The notes under the pieces: generated by a model
Databases searched by the model: none
What the model was told of the DNA's origin: nothing
The model's input: the letters and a program-made list of their open reading frames with translations, nothing else
Position numbers and translations under genes: made by a program
Source: an uncultured Aquimarina sp.
GTDB lineage: Bacteria > Bacteroidota > Bacteroidia > Flavobacteriales > Flavobacteriaceae
DNA length: 64,000 nt
Assembly: GCA_947500505.1 (NCBI GenBank)
Contig: CANMSL010000018.1
Span: 17,443-81,442 of the forward strand
Reading direction: 5' to 3'
Part shown: one piece after another, positions 43,654 to 52,245 of the stretch
Layout: each line of letters begins with the position of its first letter
Position numbering within the stretch: the first letter of the stretch is position 1

Positions 43654-44829
43654 TTACTGGAGTGTATTAAATGCTATGACAAAGGAAATTGATGAGGTAA
43701 TAAATCCTATCATGAAAACCATGTATGTAATACGAAGTATTTTATATTTTCTGTGAAGAACTTTTCCTAAAAAATATAGATCCTTTATCATAGTATCATA
43801 GATATACTCTTTATCATCCATCAGTTCGTGCATAGCCCATTTATATTCATCTAAAGGCATTTTATGAAAATTGCCAAAAAACAATAAGTTTACTTTTTTC
43901 TCCTCGATTTCTTTGCGGGTAAACTCACCACCGGTAACATTTGGTCTGGTAGCCAAAACAGACAATAGCATGGAGATAATACTAAATATAATGAATATCA
44001 ATGTTGGATAAATCAGGTATTGATTAGATGGGTTGTCCAGCTTGGGAATTAAATTAGATAATGCCAAAGAAATTATTATCGCATTTACTGATAGCAGGAT
44101 ATTGGCTTTTGTGTCAGCGATATCGCTAAGTTTAAGATGATTTCTTAGTGTTACTCTAAATAACGTCTGGATTCCCTTTTCCGGGCTTTCCTCTTTTACC
44201 AGTTTTTTGAGCTTTTCTTTCTTCTTCTTTTTCTTTAGCACTTTTTGTTCATTCAATATTTCAAAAAGATGTTCTTCTTTCTTAGGTTGCCAATTTTCTA
44301 TTGCATAATCAGTATAAAATCTATGCTTATTTTGCAAAAAATCGATATTGATTTTGAGCCAGTCTCCACTGCTGTAATCGTCTACATTGTTTAGTTTAAA
44401 CTCCTGTCTTAAATATTCACTTGTTTCTTTAAAATATTCTTTGGCTAAATGAGATGCATCAGCATCCCTAATGATTTTTTCTAATAAACTGGTCGGCTCA
44501 TATTCCATACGAGTTGCCATAATTAATGCAGAAACTTTATTTATAAGCTCTTCAGAAGCGTTTTCTTCTCTTAAAAAAGTTTCAGCGATCCTAGCACTAT
44601 GAGTCTCGTGGTCTTCCAGGTTTTCTGAATAACCGGTATCATGTAACAATGCTGTTAATAGAAGTGCTTCTTTATCTTCTTCGGAAATATTGGTGTTGTC
44701 AATAATTTCTTTTGTACTTTTAAATACCCTTTTGGTATGAGTATAATTATGATAGATACAAGTTTCCGGAAGCTTTTTAGTAAAAAGATCAGAAACGAAA
44801 TTATCAGTTTTTTCAACTAGGTTTTCCAT
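43654..44829 (-). CDS. HD phosphohydrolase fused to Pycsar-effector transmembrane domain (PycTM, DUF5706)
   Basis: A 391-residue protein of two parts. Residues about 25-200 are an HD domain with LLTALLHDTGYSENLEDHE (HD pair) and IIRDADASHLAKEYF (second Asp), as in metal-dependent phosphohydrolases. After a Lys-rich linker, residues about 225-391 match the transmembrane effector module of Pycsar anti-phage systems: LRNHLKLSDIADTKANILLS, two helices around 245-305, SVLATRPNVTGGEFTRKE, and a final helix. In Pycsar, a pyrimidine cyclase makes cCMP or cUMP that triggers the effector. No cyclase is adjacent here, so this may be an orphan or a housekeeping regulator. It is divergent from the phosphoesterase-barrel gene. 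Confidence 0.85.
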   Translation of the reverse strand: MENLVEKTDNFVSDLFTKKLPETCIYHNYTHTKRVFKSTKEIIDNTNISEEDKEALLLTALLHDTGYSENLEDHETHSARIAETFLREENASEELINKVSALIMATRMEYEPTSLLEKIIRDADASHLAKEYFKETSEYLRQEFKLNNVDDYSSGDWLKINIDFLQNKHRFYTDYAIENWQPKKEEHLFEILNEQKVLKKKKKKEKLKKLVKEESPEKGIQTLFRVTLRNHLKLSDIADTKANILLSVNAIIISLALSNLIPKLDNPSNQYLIYPTLIFIIFSIISMLLSVLATRPNVTGGEFTRKEIEEKKVNLLFFGNFHKMPLDEYKWAMHELMDDKEYIYDTMIKDLYFLGKVLHRKYKILRITYMVFMIGFITSSISFVIAFNTLQ

Positions 44830-44882
44830 ATTATAATTTTTCAGTAACCAAAATAATTAAAAAAAAGTGAATGCACCCTTTT

Positions 44883-47800
44883 ATGAATAAAAATATCCAG
44901 ACTTTCGTAGTAATATCTATATTGTTACTAAGCTCTTGCGCTACATACACTACGCAATATTTAGACGAGAATTTTTCAAATACATTACCTGATAAAGAAA
45001 TAGAAAAAAGTTTCTATTTGGTCGGTGATGCCGGAAATGCTAAAATGAATAAAAGTACTGCTGGTTTAGAAGTGCTGAAGCAAGTTCTGAAGGAAGAAAA
45101 TACTACAGAGGATTATCTGATCTATCTGGGGGATAATATTTATCAAAAAGGAATGCCGGATAAAGGATCAATACAAAGAAAGCTAGCAGAAAATCGAATT
45201 GATGCTCAGATAAACGCAGCAGATTCTTTTGACGGAGAAGTGATTTTTATTCCGGGAAATCACGATTGGTACAGTGATGGTATAAAAGGCCTGAAAAGAC
45301 AAGAAACCTATATTCGGAAAAAATTAGGTAAGAAGTCTTTTTTACCGTCAAAAGGTTGCCCTATAGAAAGTGTAGAGATAAGTGACAATATCCACTTATT
45401 AATTTTGGATACCCAATGGTATCTCGCCAATTGGAACAAAAACCCAACGATTAATGATGATTGTGAAATTAAAACCAGAGATAAATTTTTAAGTGAGGTA
45501 GAAGGCGAACTTAAAAAACATAATGGTAAAACTGTTTTAGTAGTGATGCACCATCCAATGTTTACTAATGGACCGCACGGGGGGAAATACAGCTTTAGAA
45601 ATCATATTTTTCCTACCAGACATAACATACCGTTACCCATCTTGGGGTCTTTGGTCACACAAATCAGATCTCAGGGAGGTGTTTCTCAGCAGGACAGATA
45701 CAATGAAAGTTATAATAAGTCAATGAGAAGATTGTCGACTATTGCCAGGGATAGCGAAAGAGTGATTTTAGCTTCGGGTCATGAACATTCATTACAGTTT
45801 ATAAATAGCAAGGGACTAAAACAAATTGTCTCAGGGTCAGGTTCTAAAAATTCTGCAGCTTCTCTGGGAAAAGATGGATTATTCTCATATCCTGATCAGG
45901 GGTTTGCCGTATTGGACATTTTTAAGGATGGATCATCAAACGTACGTTTTTATGGTAATGGAGGAGGTAATCCTAAACTAGTATTTCAAACAAAGGTGCA
46001 TGAGCGACCAGAGGAATATGATGTAAGTAACTTAGAAAATACTTTTGACCAAGAAATTTCAGCATCAATATATAATAAGGAAGAGACAACAAAATCGAGT
46101 TTTTACCAAACATTATGGGGAGATCACTATAGAAAAGTGTACAGTACGAATATAAAAATACCTGTAGCGACATTAGATACTTTATTGGGTGGGTTTTCTA
46201 TTGATAGAAGAGGAGGAGGTCAGGTTACCAGATCACTTAGGTTAGTAGATAGTGCAGGAAAACGTTATAGTCTCAGGGCTATGAGAAAAAGTGTTACGCA
46301 ATTTTTACAAAAAGGTGCGTTTAAAGATACTTATCTGGAAGATGGTTTTGATGATACGTTTACGGAAGAACTTTTGTCTGATTTTTATACATCCAGTTAT
46401 CCATATGCATTTTTAATAGTAGGAGGGTTGGCCGATGCTATAGAGGTGTATCACGCTAACTCTAAAGTGTATTTTATACCTAAGCATCCGGCGTTAGGTA
46501 ACTATAATAAGGATTTCGGTGGTGAAATGTATTTTCTGGAAGAACGTCCGGGCAAAGAACATAAAGATGTGGCTTCATTCGGAAAGCCAGATGATATTGA
46601 AGGCACAGATGATATGCTTAAGAATCTTAGAAAAGATGAAGAGTATCAGGTAGACGAGCCTCATTATATCCGAACCAGATTATTTGATATGGTTTTAGGA
46701 GACTGGGACAGACACTCTGATCAATGGCGATGGTCTCGTTTTGATACTAAAGAAGGAAAAATATACAGACCCATACCTAAAGACCGGGATCAGGTGTTTT
46801 CTAATTATGATGGAGGACTTTTAGATCTAATAAAATTTATTGTTCCGATAACCCGAAAGTTCCAGAAGTATGATGATGAGCTTAAAAACATAAGATGGAT
46901 TAATGAAGCAGGAATACGACTGGATAGAACATTTGCTCAAAAATCTGACAAAAAAGTATGGTTAGAAGAAGCAAGGTTTATAAAAGAAAATTTGAGTGAT
47001 GAAGCAATAGATAAAGCTTTTAGAAATTTACCACCAGAATTACAAGATGATACTGTAGAAAGAATTAAACGGTATTTAAAGAAAAGAAGAGATGATGTAG
47101 AAGATATAGCAGACAGATATTACCAATACCTTTCAAAACAGGTTATTATTAGAGGAACAGACAAAGATGATCTTTTTGAAATCATCAGAGATGATCATCA
47201 GACAACTGTAAGAATTTCAAGAATAAAGAAAGGTACTTCTATTGAACCGTATTATGAGAGAACGATCTTTTCTAAAGAAACCAAGGAGATATGGATCTAT
47301 GGATTGGATGATGATGACCGGTTCGAAGTCAAAGGAAAAGGAAAGAATCCTATTCGTATCAGAATAGTAGGAGGACAAAATAATGATGTTTACACTATTA
47401 AAAACGGAAGAAAAATTAGGGTATATGATCATAAGTCAAAACCCAATACCATTAAGGAAAAGAGTGGAGCCAACTTTATATTTAGTAACAACTACAATCA
47501 TAATACATACGATTATAATAAATACATAGATAAAACAAATACATTAACACCATTAGTAGGGTTTAATCCTGATGATGGAGTTAATATAAATCTTACAGAT
47601 GTCTACACCGTAAGAGGTTTCAATAATAGTCCCTACCAAAGTAAACATACCGTGAAAGCCGCATATTATTTTGCTACGGAAGGTTATGATATATCTTATC
47701 AGGGAGAATTCGTAAATGCAATAGGTAATTGGAACCTGCTAATAGGGGGCAAGTATACAAGTGAGAATTTTGCACAGAATTTTTTCGGTTTCGGAAACAA

Positions 47801-48584
47801 TACTATTAATCTCGATGATCAGCTTGGACTGGATTATAATAGAGTAAAAACCGGTATTTGGCTATTAAATTTTGGTGTCGCAAAAAACGGAAGGTATGGT
47901 AATGGATTTTCTCTTACCGGATCCTATGAAGGAGTAGAAGTTCAGGATACACAAGGTAGATTTATAACCTCCGGACTCGGTTTAGTTACATCTGATCCTG
48001 AATTTTTTGAAAGAAAATTCTTTGCCGGAATAGATCTAAACTATGAATATAAGAGTTTTGATATTAGTGCAAATCCAACAAGGGGTATGCTATTTAGGCT
48101 AAATGGTGGTTCTAAAATGAATTTGGACGATTCGGACAGAATCTTTGGCTATTTCAAACCGAAACTTGGGTTTTATAATGCAATCACCAAAAACCGGAAA
48201 CTAGTTTTAAAAACTGACGTGCAAGGAGAGTTTATGATTGGAGATGGTTTCGAATTTTATCAGGCTGCTACATTAGGTGGTGTTAATAACCTACGAGGAT
48301 TTAGAGAAGAGCGTTTTACCGGTGATAAAGCACTAGCCTTTAGTGCCGACCTTAGATACAGTTTTAATAAGTTCAAGACAGGTTTACTGCCGCTTCAAAT
48401 GGGGATTTATACAGGTTACGATGTTGGTAGAGTCTGGTTTGATGGAGAAGATGCCGATAACTGGCATGACTCTGTTGGAGGAGGTTTTTGGATTAATGCC
48501 GTGGATGCCATAGCGGGTCAATTTAATTTGTTTAGCAGTGATGATGGCTTAAGATTTACTTTTGGATTGGGATTGAGCTTTTAG
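44883..48584 (+). CDS. Metallophosphoesterase fused to Omp85-like outer-membrane barrel, lipoprotein
   Basis: A 1233-residue protein. The ATG at 44883 starts MNKNIQTFVVISILLLSSCA, a lipoprotein signal; an ATG four codons earlier is less suitable. Residues about 35-330 are a calcineurin-like phosphoesterase with all metal-binding blocks: LVGDAGNAKM, YLGDNIYQKG, PGNHDWYSDG, VVMHHPMFTNGPHGG and ASGHEHSLQ. A middle region of about 450 residues without a recognised family follows. The last 350 residues are beta-strand rich and resemble the Omp85/BamA surface-antigen barrel: LNLTD-type strands, GGVNNLRGFREERFTG (the VRGF/Y loop motif), and a C-terminal aromatic ending in FTFGLGLSF. A secreted enzyme anchored or exported by its own barrel is inferred. 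Confidence 0.88.
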   Translation: MNKNIQTFVVISILLLSSCATYTTQYLDENFSNTLPDKEIEKSFYLVGDAGNAKMNKSTAGLEVLKQVLKEENTTEDYLIYLGDNIYQKGMPDKGSIQRKLAENRIDAQINAADSFDGEVIFIPGNHDWYSDGIKGLKRQETYIRKKLGKKSFLPSKGCPIESVEISDNIHLLILDTQWYLANWNKNPTINDDCEIKTRDKFLSEVEGELKKHNGKTVLVVMHHPMFTNGPHGGKYSFRNHIFPTRHNIPLPILGSLVTQIRSQGGVSQQDRYNESYNKSMRRLSTIARDSERVILASGHEHSLQFINSKGLKQIVSGSGSKNSAASLGKDGLFSYPDQGFAVLDIFKDGSSNVRFYGNGGGNPKLVFQTKVHERPEEYDVSNLENTFDQEISASIYNKEETTKSSFYQTLWGDHYRKVYSTNIKIPVATLDTLLGGFSIDRRGGGQVTRSLRLVDSAGKRYSLRAMRKSVTQFLQKGAFKDTYLEDGFDDTFTEELLSDFYTSSYPYAFLIVGGLADAIEVYHANSKVYFIPKHPALGNYNKDFGGEMYFLEERPGKEHKDVASFGKPDDIEGTDDMLKNLRKDEEYQVDEPHYIRTRLFDMVLGDWDRHSDQWRWSRFDTKEGKIYRPIPKDRDQVFSNYDGGLLDLIKFIVPITRKFQKYDDELKNIRWINEAGIRLDRTFAQKSDKKVWLEEARFIKENLSDEAIDKAFRNLPPELQDDTVERIKRYLKKRRDDVEDIADRYYQYLSKQVIIRGTDKDDLFEIIRDDHQTTVRISRIKKGTSIEPYYERTIFSKETKEIWIYGLDDDDRFEVKGKGKNPIRIRIVGGQNNDVYTIKNGRKIRVYDHKSKPNTIKEKSGANFIFSNNYNHNTYDYNKYIDKTNTLTPLVGFNPDDGVNINLTDVYTVRGFNNSPYQSKHTVKAAYYFATEGYDISYQGEFVNAIGNWNLLIGGKYTSENFAQNFFGFGNNTINLDDQLGLDYNRVKTGIWLLNFGVAKNGRYGNGFSLTGSYEGVEVQDTQGRFITSGLGLVTSDPEFFERKFFAGIDLNYEYKSFDISANPTRGMLFRLNGGSKMNLDDSDRIFGYFKPKLGFYNAITKNRKLVLKTDVQGEFMIGDGFEFYQAATLGGVNNLRGFREERFTGDKALAFSADLRYSFNKFKTGLLPLQMGIYTGYDVGRVWFDGEDADNWHDSVGGGFWINAVDAIAGQFNLFSSDDGLRFTFGLGLSF

Positions 48585-49270
48585 TAAAAAGAAGCTCCCA
48601 ATATAAGATGCGAGAATATTAGGAGCTTCCAGTTTCAGGAACAAATACCTTGTTCGCAAAACAAAATGTTATTATTTTAAATTGTTAAAAAGAAACCCAT
48701 CGTCTTTCTTCATTTAGTTTGGGGTTAAACTCTTCTAATTTTTCTTTTTAACCTTAGTAATTTTAAGCAATGCAGGTAGATTTAAAATCTTCTGTCATAA
48801 GCGCATCAATAAAATATGTTCTTAATGAAATGCAAAGGAATAATATCCGTAGCATCATATATTTTTTTTGTTAGAGATGTCCATATACTGATTCAGAAAT
48901 AGTATCTCAAGGAAAAGACAGACTAAGTAATAACGATACCATGGAGTAAAAGATAAGATGGGGCGGTTTTCATATATAAGGTTTATTAAGAGTTTAGTAA
49001 AAAAAGAAAACGAACCAATTGTTACGATTCCTCATAGATAAAATTAAGAATAAACATTTATTTTAAATCACCATAAATCTGTTTGAAGGAATATTTTTGT
49101 TTATTAATTGTTTAAAAGTAGGTTTTGTATTACTAGTGATTATTTGAAATATGTTGATATTGCTATTTTAATCGATGAAATGTTAAAGTTATGGTTTAAG
49201 TGATTTAGTGTTGATAACTTTTAAGAATAACTTTAATAGTGATAATAGTAAATAAAACGATACTTTTATA
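48585..49270. other. Gene-free AT-rich spacer with one hairpin
   Basis: No coding region can be supported in these 686 bases. GAAGCTCC (48591-48598) pairs with GGAGCTTC (48622-48629) just after the phosphoesterase-barrel stop codon; the loop is 23 bases and no T-run follows on the + strand, so termination is only possible. The remainder is AT-rich with stops in all frames. Confidence 0.4.
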
Positions 49271-49479
49271 ACCCGTTGTGCATTTTGAAAGAAATATTAA
49301 AAAAAAGCATCAATTCGAGTAATTTTCTGAAATAAAATGGAGGAAAATTGTATCGAGAATAGCTTTTTTTGATTCGAAATCCTATTTTCGACCTGTACGC
49401 CTTTGGAGTATACACTTCTTCTTTTAATCGCAGCACTCGAATCGACGAATTTTGAAAAAAATCAAAATGCACATCGGGT
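49271..49479. repeat. Long attC-like imperfect inverted repeat
   Basis: ACCCGTTGTGCATTTTGA (49271-49288) is matched, with one mismatch, by the reverse complement of 49462-49479. Inside are further nested complementary words: ATTCGAGT near 49313 with ACTCGAAT near 49436, and TCGAGAATAG near 49353 with CTATTTTCGA near 49382. The whole 209-base unit can thus fold into one long hairpin with a loop near its middle. The outer GTTGTGC/GCACATC borders recall integron attC sites, and a GNAT gene begins 13 bases further on. Integron origin is a hypothesis; a dispersed flavobacterial repeat is the alternative. Confidence 0.6.
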
Positions 49480-49491
49480 TTTTATAATTCA

Positions 49492-50055
49492 TTGCTAACG
49501 ACTTTTAGATTGAAAACTTCAGTACTTTTTACCAATCGATTACAATTACGAATTGTGGTGTCATCTGATCTGATTCAAATTCATCAGTTACTATCATTTC
49601 CGGAAGTAGATCAATATAATGCATTAGGGATTCCAACAAATAAAGAAGTTACCCAGGTATATCTCGATGAGTGGATAGAAAGTTTTAGTATGAGAAAAGA
49701 ATTTGTTTTTTCTATATTTTTGCAATCTACCGATGATTTTATCGGATTAATATCCTTGCGTATTGGAAATCCAAAATATAATATAGGCTCAATTTGGTAT
49801 AAGTTACACCCTGAATTCTGGGCAAAAGGATATGCAACAGAAGCTGTTAAAAAAGTTTTACAATTTGGTTTCGAAAAATTAGAATTGCATAGAATAGAAG
49901 CCGGTTGTGCGGTAGATAATATTGGCTCGATTAGAGTGTTAGAGAAATGCGGTATGATTAAAGAAGGTCATAAGCGCAAGGTACTTCCTCTAAAAACTGG
50001 TTGGTCGGATAACTATGAATATGCAATTTTAGAAGAAGATTGGAAATCTAACTAA
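49492..50055 (+). CDS. GNAT family N-acetyltransferase (RimJ/RimL-like)
   Basis: A 187-residue cytoplasmic acetyltransferase. The RimJ/RimL-type features are TNRLQLRIVVSSD at the start, GIPTNKEVTQVYL, WYKLHPEFWAKGYATEAVKKV with the acetyl-CoA-binding pattern (x-Gly-x-Gly replaced by KGYAT), and NIGSIRVLEKCGMIKEGHKRK. There is no ATG upstream of the conserved N-terminus; the possible starts are TTG at 49492 or TTG at 49510. It follows an attC-like inverted repeat, with no visible promoter, which is the layout of a gene cassette. Substrate unknown; protein or small-molecule N-acetylation. Confidence 0.85.
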   Translation: MLTTFRLKTSVLFTNRLQLRIVVSSDLIQIHQLLSFPEVDQYNALGIPTNKEVTQVYLDEWIESFSMRKEFVFSIFLQSTDDFIGLISLRIGNPKYNIGSIWYKLHPEFWAKGYATEAVKKVLQFGFEKLELHRIEAGCAVDNIGSIRVLEKCGMIKEGHKRKVLPLKTGWSDNYEYAILEEDWKSN

Positions 50056-50061
50056 TTCTTG

Positions 50062-50928
50062 TTAATGTAAATAGTATTCATATAAATTCCCGGCAGACTT
50101 TCCAGTACCTTCATCGGTAATTAGCAGTACACTATCATTTTTAAAACAAATACCTTCCTTCTGCGAATAGTGGTTGAGTTTAATTTTGTCAATCTTTCCT
50201 TCAAATAACTGGTCCCCTTCAAAATCTGATAATACAAAAAGCTTATTATAAGTTAATAAAACAATTTTGGAACCATCACTATTAATAGCTGCGCCTGTAA
50301 TAAAACAGTCTTTATCATCATCACAGGTGCTAAAAGTATCAATTAATTTTGCCATATGATCTCCGGGTCGAGCCGGGATTTTATACAACTTAGTGGTGCC
50401 CTCGAATTTGGAACTACGATTTTTACTAAACAGGTACAAAAAATCATTCCGGTAAACCATTGCTTCTATATCAAAATTTCTTTTCTTTTTCTTAGGAGGA
50501 AATTTTTCCTGATCTTCAAGCGTAAAATTTATTTCTGATACTTTGGGACTATTAGAAGATATGTTAGAAACTTTATAAACAACTAAATTCTTCCTGTCAT
50601 TATTATTATTTCCAAAATCTCCAATATACAAATTACGTTCATTGTCGTATGTTAGGTCTTCCCAGTCTTTATTTTTAGTGTTTGGGATGCGTATTTCTTT
50701 CTGGATATTACCTTTTAGATCGAACAAAAAGATAGAATTGTTATTTCCAGAGTCATTTATAGCATAAATAATTTGCTCATTTGGAAATAGAGTAATGCCT
50801 GATATTTCACGATTTAATTTTGAAAGATCATTTATGAAAATAAGATCGGTATCCTTCATGTTTTGACAGCTCCCAAGGAAAACGCTCAAAAATAGTAGAT
50901 AGCAAAGATTTGATTTTAAAACTGTCAT
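50062..50928 (-). CDS. Lipoprotein of SdiA-regulated/beta-propeller type
   Basis: A 288-residue exported protein. The N-terminus MTVLKSNLCYLLFLSVFLGSC is a lipoprotein signal ending in Cys (key part SVFLGSC). The mature part has repeating strand-turn units with Asp/Asn-rich turns: EISGITLFPNEQIIYAINDSG, DWEDLTYDNERNLYIGDFGN, DIEAMVYRNDFLYLFSKNR, and KEGICFKNDSVLLITDEGT. This is the pattern of a beta-propeller of the SdiA-regulated or esterase-like phytase group. No enzymatic residues can be named. It converges with the GNAT gene with 6 bases between. Confidence 0.75.
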   Translation of the reverse strand: MTVLKSNLCYLLFLSVFLGSCQNMKDTDLIFINDLSKLNREISGITLFPNEQIIYAINDSGNNNSIFLFDLKGNIQKEIRIPNTKNKDWEDLTYDNERNLYIGDFGNNNNDRKNLVVYKVSNISSNSPKVSEINFTLEDQEKFPPKKKKRNFDIEAMVYRNDFLYLFSKNRSSKFEGTTKLYKIPARPGDHMAKLIDTFSTCDDDKDCFITGAAINSDGSKIVLLTYNKLFVLSDFEGDQLFEGKIDKIKLNHYSQKEGICFKNDSVLLITDEGTGKSAGNLYEYYLH

Positions 50929-50996
50929 CGTAAAGTATTGGTAATTAAAATTAATATTTTAAATAACGTGTAAATTAAAATATTATAATCTGATAA

Positions 50997-51554
50997 TTAA
51001 AATTTTAGTTTTTTATTTATTTTACTTGTAACAAAATTGTAATACTTAGAACCGTGAGGAACATAAATTTTCTTAATATCAACATCCTTAAGATCATTTC
51101 TTAAAAGTGTTATAGGAACGAGTTTAATTTCTGATACTTCTTCCTTCTGAAGCACAAGATTTTCTGTTGACACCTTTAGTTCTGAAAGAAAAATATAATG
51201 AAATTCGTTATCTAATATACTTGGAGCCGGTTGTTTTTCTGCCAAATGTACTCCAATGAAGTATAAGTCTGATTCACGTATAGATAATCCTATTTCTTCT
51301 TTGATTTCGCGTAAGGCTGAATCTTGAGCAGTTTCTCCTGCTCCAATATGACCGGCTACAGAAACATCCCATAGACTCGGAAATGTATCTTTATCCTTTG
51401 CCCGTTTCTGCAAAAGTACTTGTCCATTCGATGTATAAAACCAAATATGAATACTCATATGGTACAGTCCAAGTCGATGTGCTTCAGATTTTAATCGAAC
51501 TTGTCCGGTTAGTTTTCCGTCCCTATTCATTATATCTATGAGTTCATCTGCCAT
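50997..51554 (-). CDS. Nudix hydrolase (IPP-isomerase-like subgroup)
   Basis: A 185-residue cytoplasmic hydrolase of nucleoside diphosphates linked to another group. The Nudix box is complete: GAGETAQDSALREIKEEIG (consensus Gx5Ex7REUxEExGU). The N-terminal pattern ELIDIMNRDGKLTGQVRLKS and RLGLYHMSIHIWFYTSNGQV with LLQKRAKDKDTFPSLWDVS is that of the isopentenyl-diphosphate isomerase-like and YfcD-like subgroup, which may act on other diphosphates. The substrate is unknown. It is monocistronic and divergent from the acetate module at 51.7 kb. Confidence 0.9.
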   Translation of the reverse strand: MADELIDIMNRDGKLTGQVRLKSEAHRLGLYHMSIHIWFYTSNGQVLLQKRAKDKDTFPSLWDVSVAGHIGAGETAQDSALREIKEEIGLSIRESDLYFIGVHLAEKQPAPSILDNEFHYIFLSELKVSTENLVLQKEEVSEIKLVPITLLRNDLKDVDIKKIYVPHGSKYYNFVTSKINKKLKF

Positions 51555-51715
51555 AGTGCTATAAAAGTAAAATTATTCGATTAATTACAATAATCTATAA
51601 ATTTAATGGAATCGTAACAAATATCATTGTAATTGTTAAGGATGTTTAAATAAAATCATAATCATTTATTTAATATTTATTGCTAAATTGATATATTTAT
51701 GCAAATTTGATATAT

Positions 51716-52135
51716 ATGAAAATTCAGCTTTGTCCTAGTTGTAGATCTGATAAATATGTAAAAAGTGGTATTGTTAATAATAGACAACGATATAGGTGTA
51801 AGTCTTGTAATTATTTTTTTTCTGTTAATAAGATAGGAAAGAAAATTGATGACTATTATGTAAATAAAGCACTTCAGTTGTACTTAGAAGGGTTAACATA
51901 TCGAGAAATTGAACGAGTTTTAGGAGTATCTCATGTAAGTATAATGAATTGGGTTAAAAAATATAATATAAAAAGACCTTACAATTACAATTATCATCCT
52001 ACCTATAAAATTCTCAACGGTTCAGAATTGTCGATGTATTTTCAAGATATGGATAATTTATCTGGTGCAGGATGTGTTGTTACTGAGTTGGGCGATAAAT
52101 TCATGCTCATTAAGTGGGAACGTTTTAGAGATTAA
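51716..52135 (+). CDS. Zinc-ribbon/helix-turn-helix protein related to IS1 transposase N-terminus
   Basis: A 139-residue protein started at the ATG at 51716 (a TTG lies 3 codons earlier). Residues 4-30 form a zinc ribbon with two CxxC pairs: LCPSCRSD and YRCKSCNYFF. Residues 50-80 are a helix-turn-helix: LYLEGLTYREIERVLGVSHVS then IMNWVKK. This is the InsA-like DNA-binding half of IS1 transposases, but there is no InsB/DDE catalytic domain, no terminal inverted repeat, and the protein continues into a unique C-terminal segment with GCVVTELGDKFMLIKWERF. It stands at the head of the acetate uptake module, so it may be a co-opted regulator of it. Confidence 0.82.
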   Translation: MKIQLCPSCRSDKYVKSGIVNNRQRYRCKSCNYFFSVNKIGKKIDDYYVNKALQLYLEGLTYREIERVLGVSHVSIMNWVKKYNIKRPYNYNYHPTYKILNGSELSMYFQDMDNLSGAGCVVTELGDKFMLIKWERFRD

Positions 52136-52191
52136 ATATAATAAATTACCAAAAAAGTATACTATGTTTTTGTTAACTCTTACTTTTTAGG

Positions 52192-52230
52192 AGATTAGTA
52201 GTGTGCACAATGTCATTTTATTACTAATCT
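52192..52230. promoter_or_regulatory. Inverted repeat upstream of the porin gene
   Basis: AGATTAGTA (52192-52200) is repeated as the perfect reverse complement TACTAATCT (52222-52230), 21 bases apart. Between them is a further perfect palindrome TGTGCACA (52202-52209). The element lies between the IS1-like gene and the porin ATG (52246), within the 5' leader. It may be an operator, for instance for the preceding DNA-binding protein, or an mRNA hairpin. Confidence 0.5.
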
Positions 52231-52245
52231 AATCTTTAGAACTCA

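Noticed and set aside
43654..44829. Complete Pycsar defence operon
   Set aside because: Only the effector-type domain is found; no pyrimidine cyclase gene lies on either side.
49266..49472. Minus-strand frame of 68 codons over the attC-like element
   Set aside because: It is the translation of a self-complementary repeat; start and stop coincide with the repeat borders and no family is recognised.
51716..52135. IS1 insertion sequence
   Set aside because: Only the DNA-binding half is present, with no DDE domain, no inverted repeats and no target duplication; better read as a solitary DNA-binding protein.
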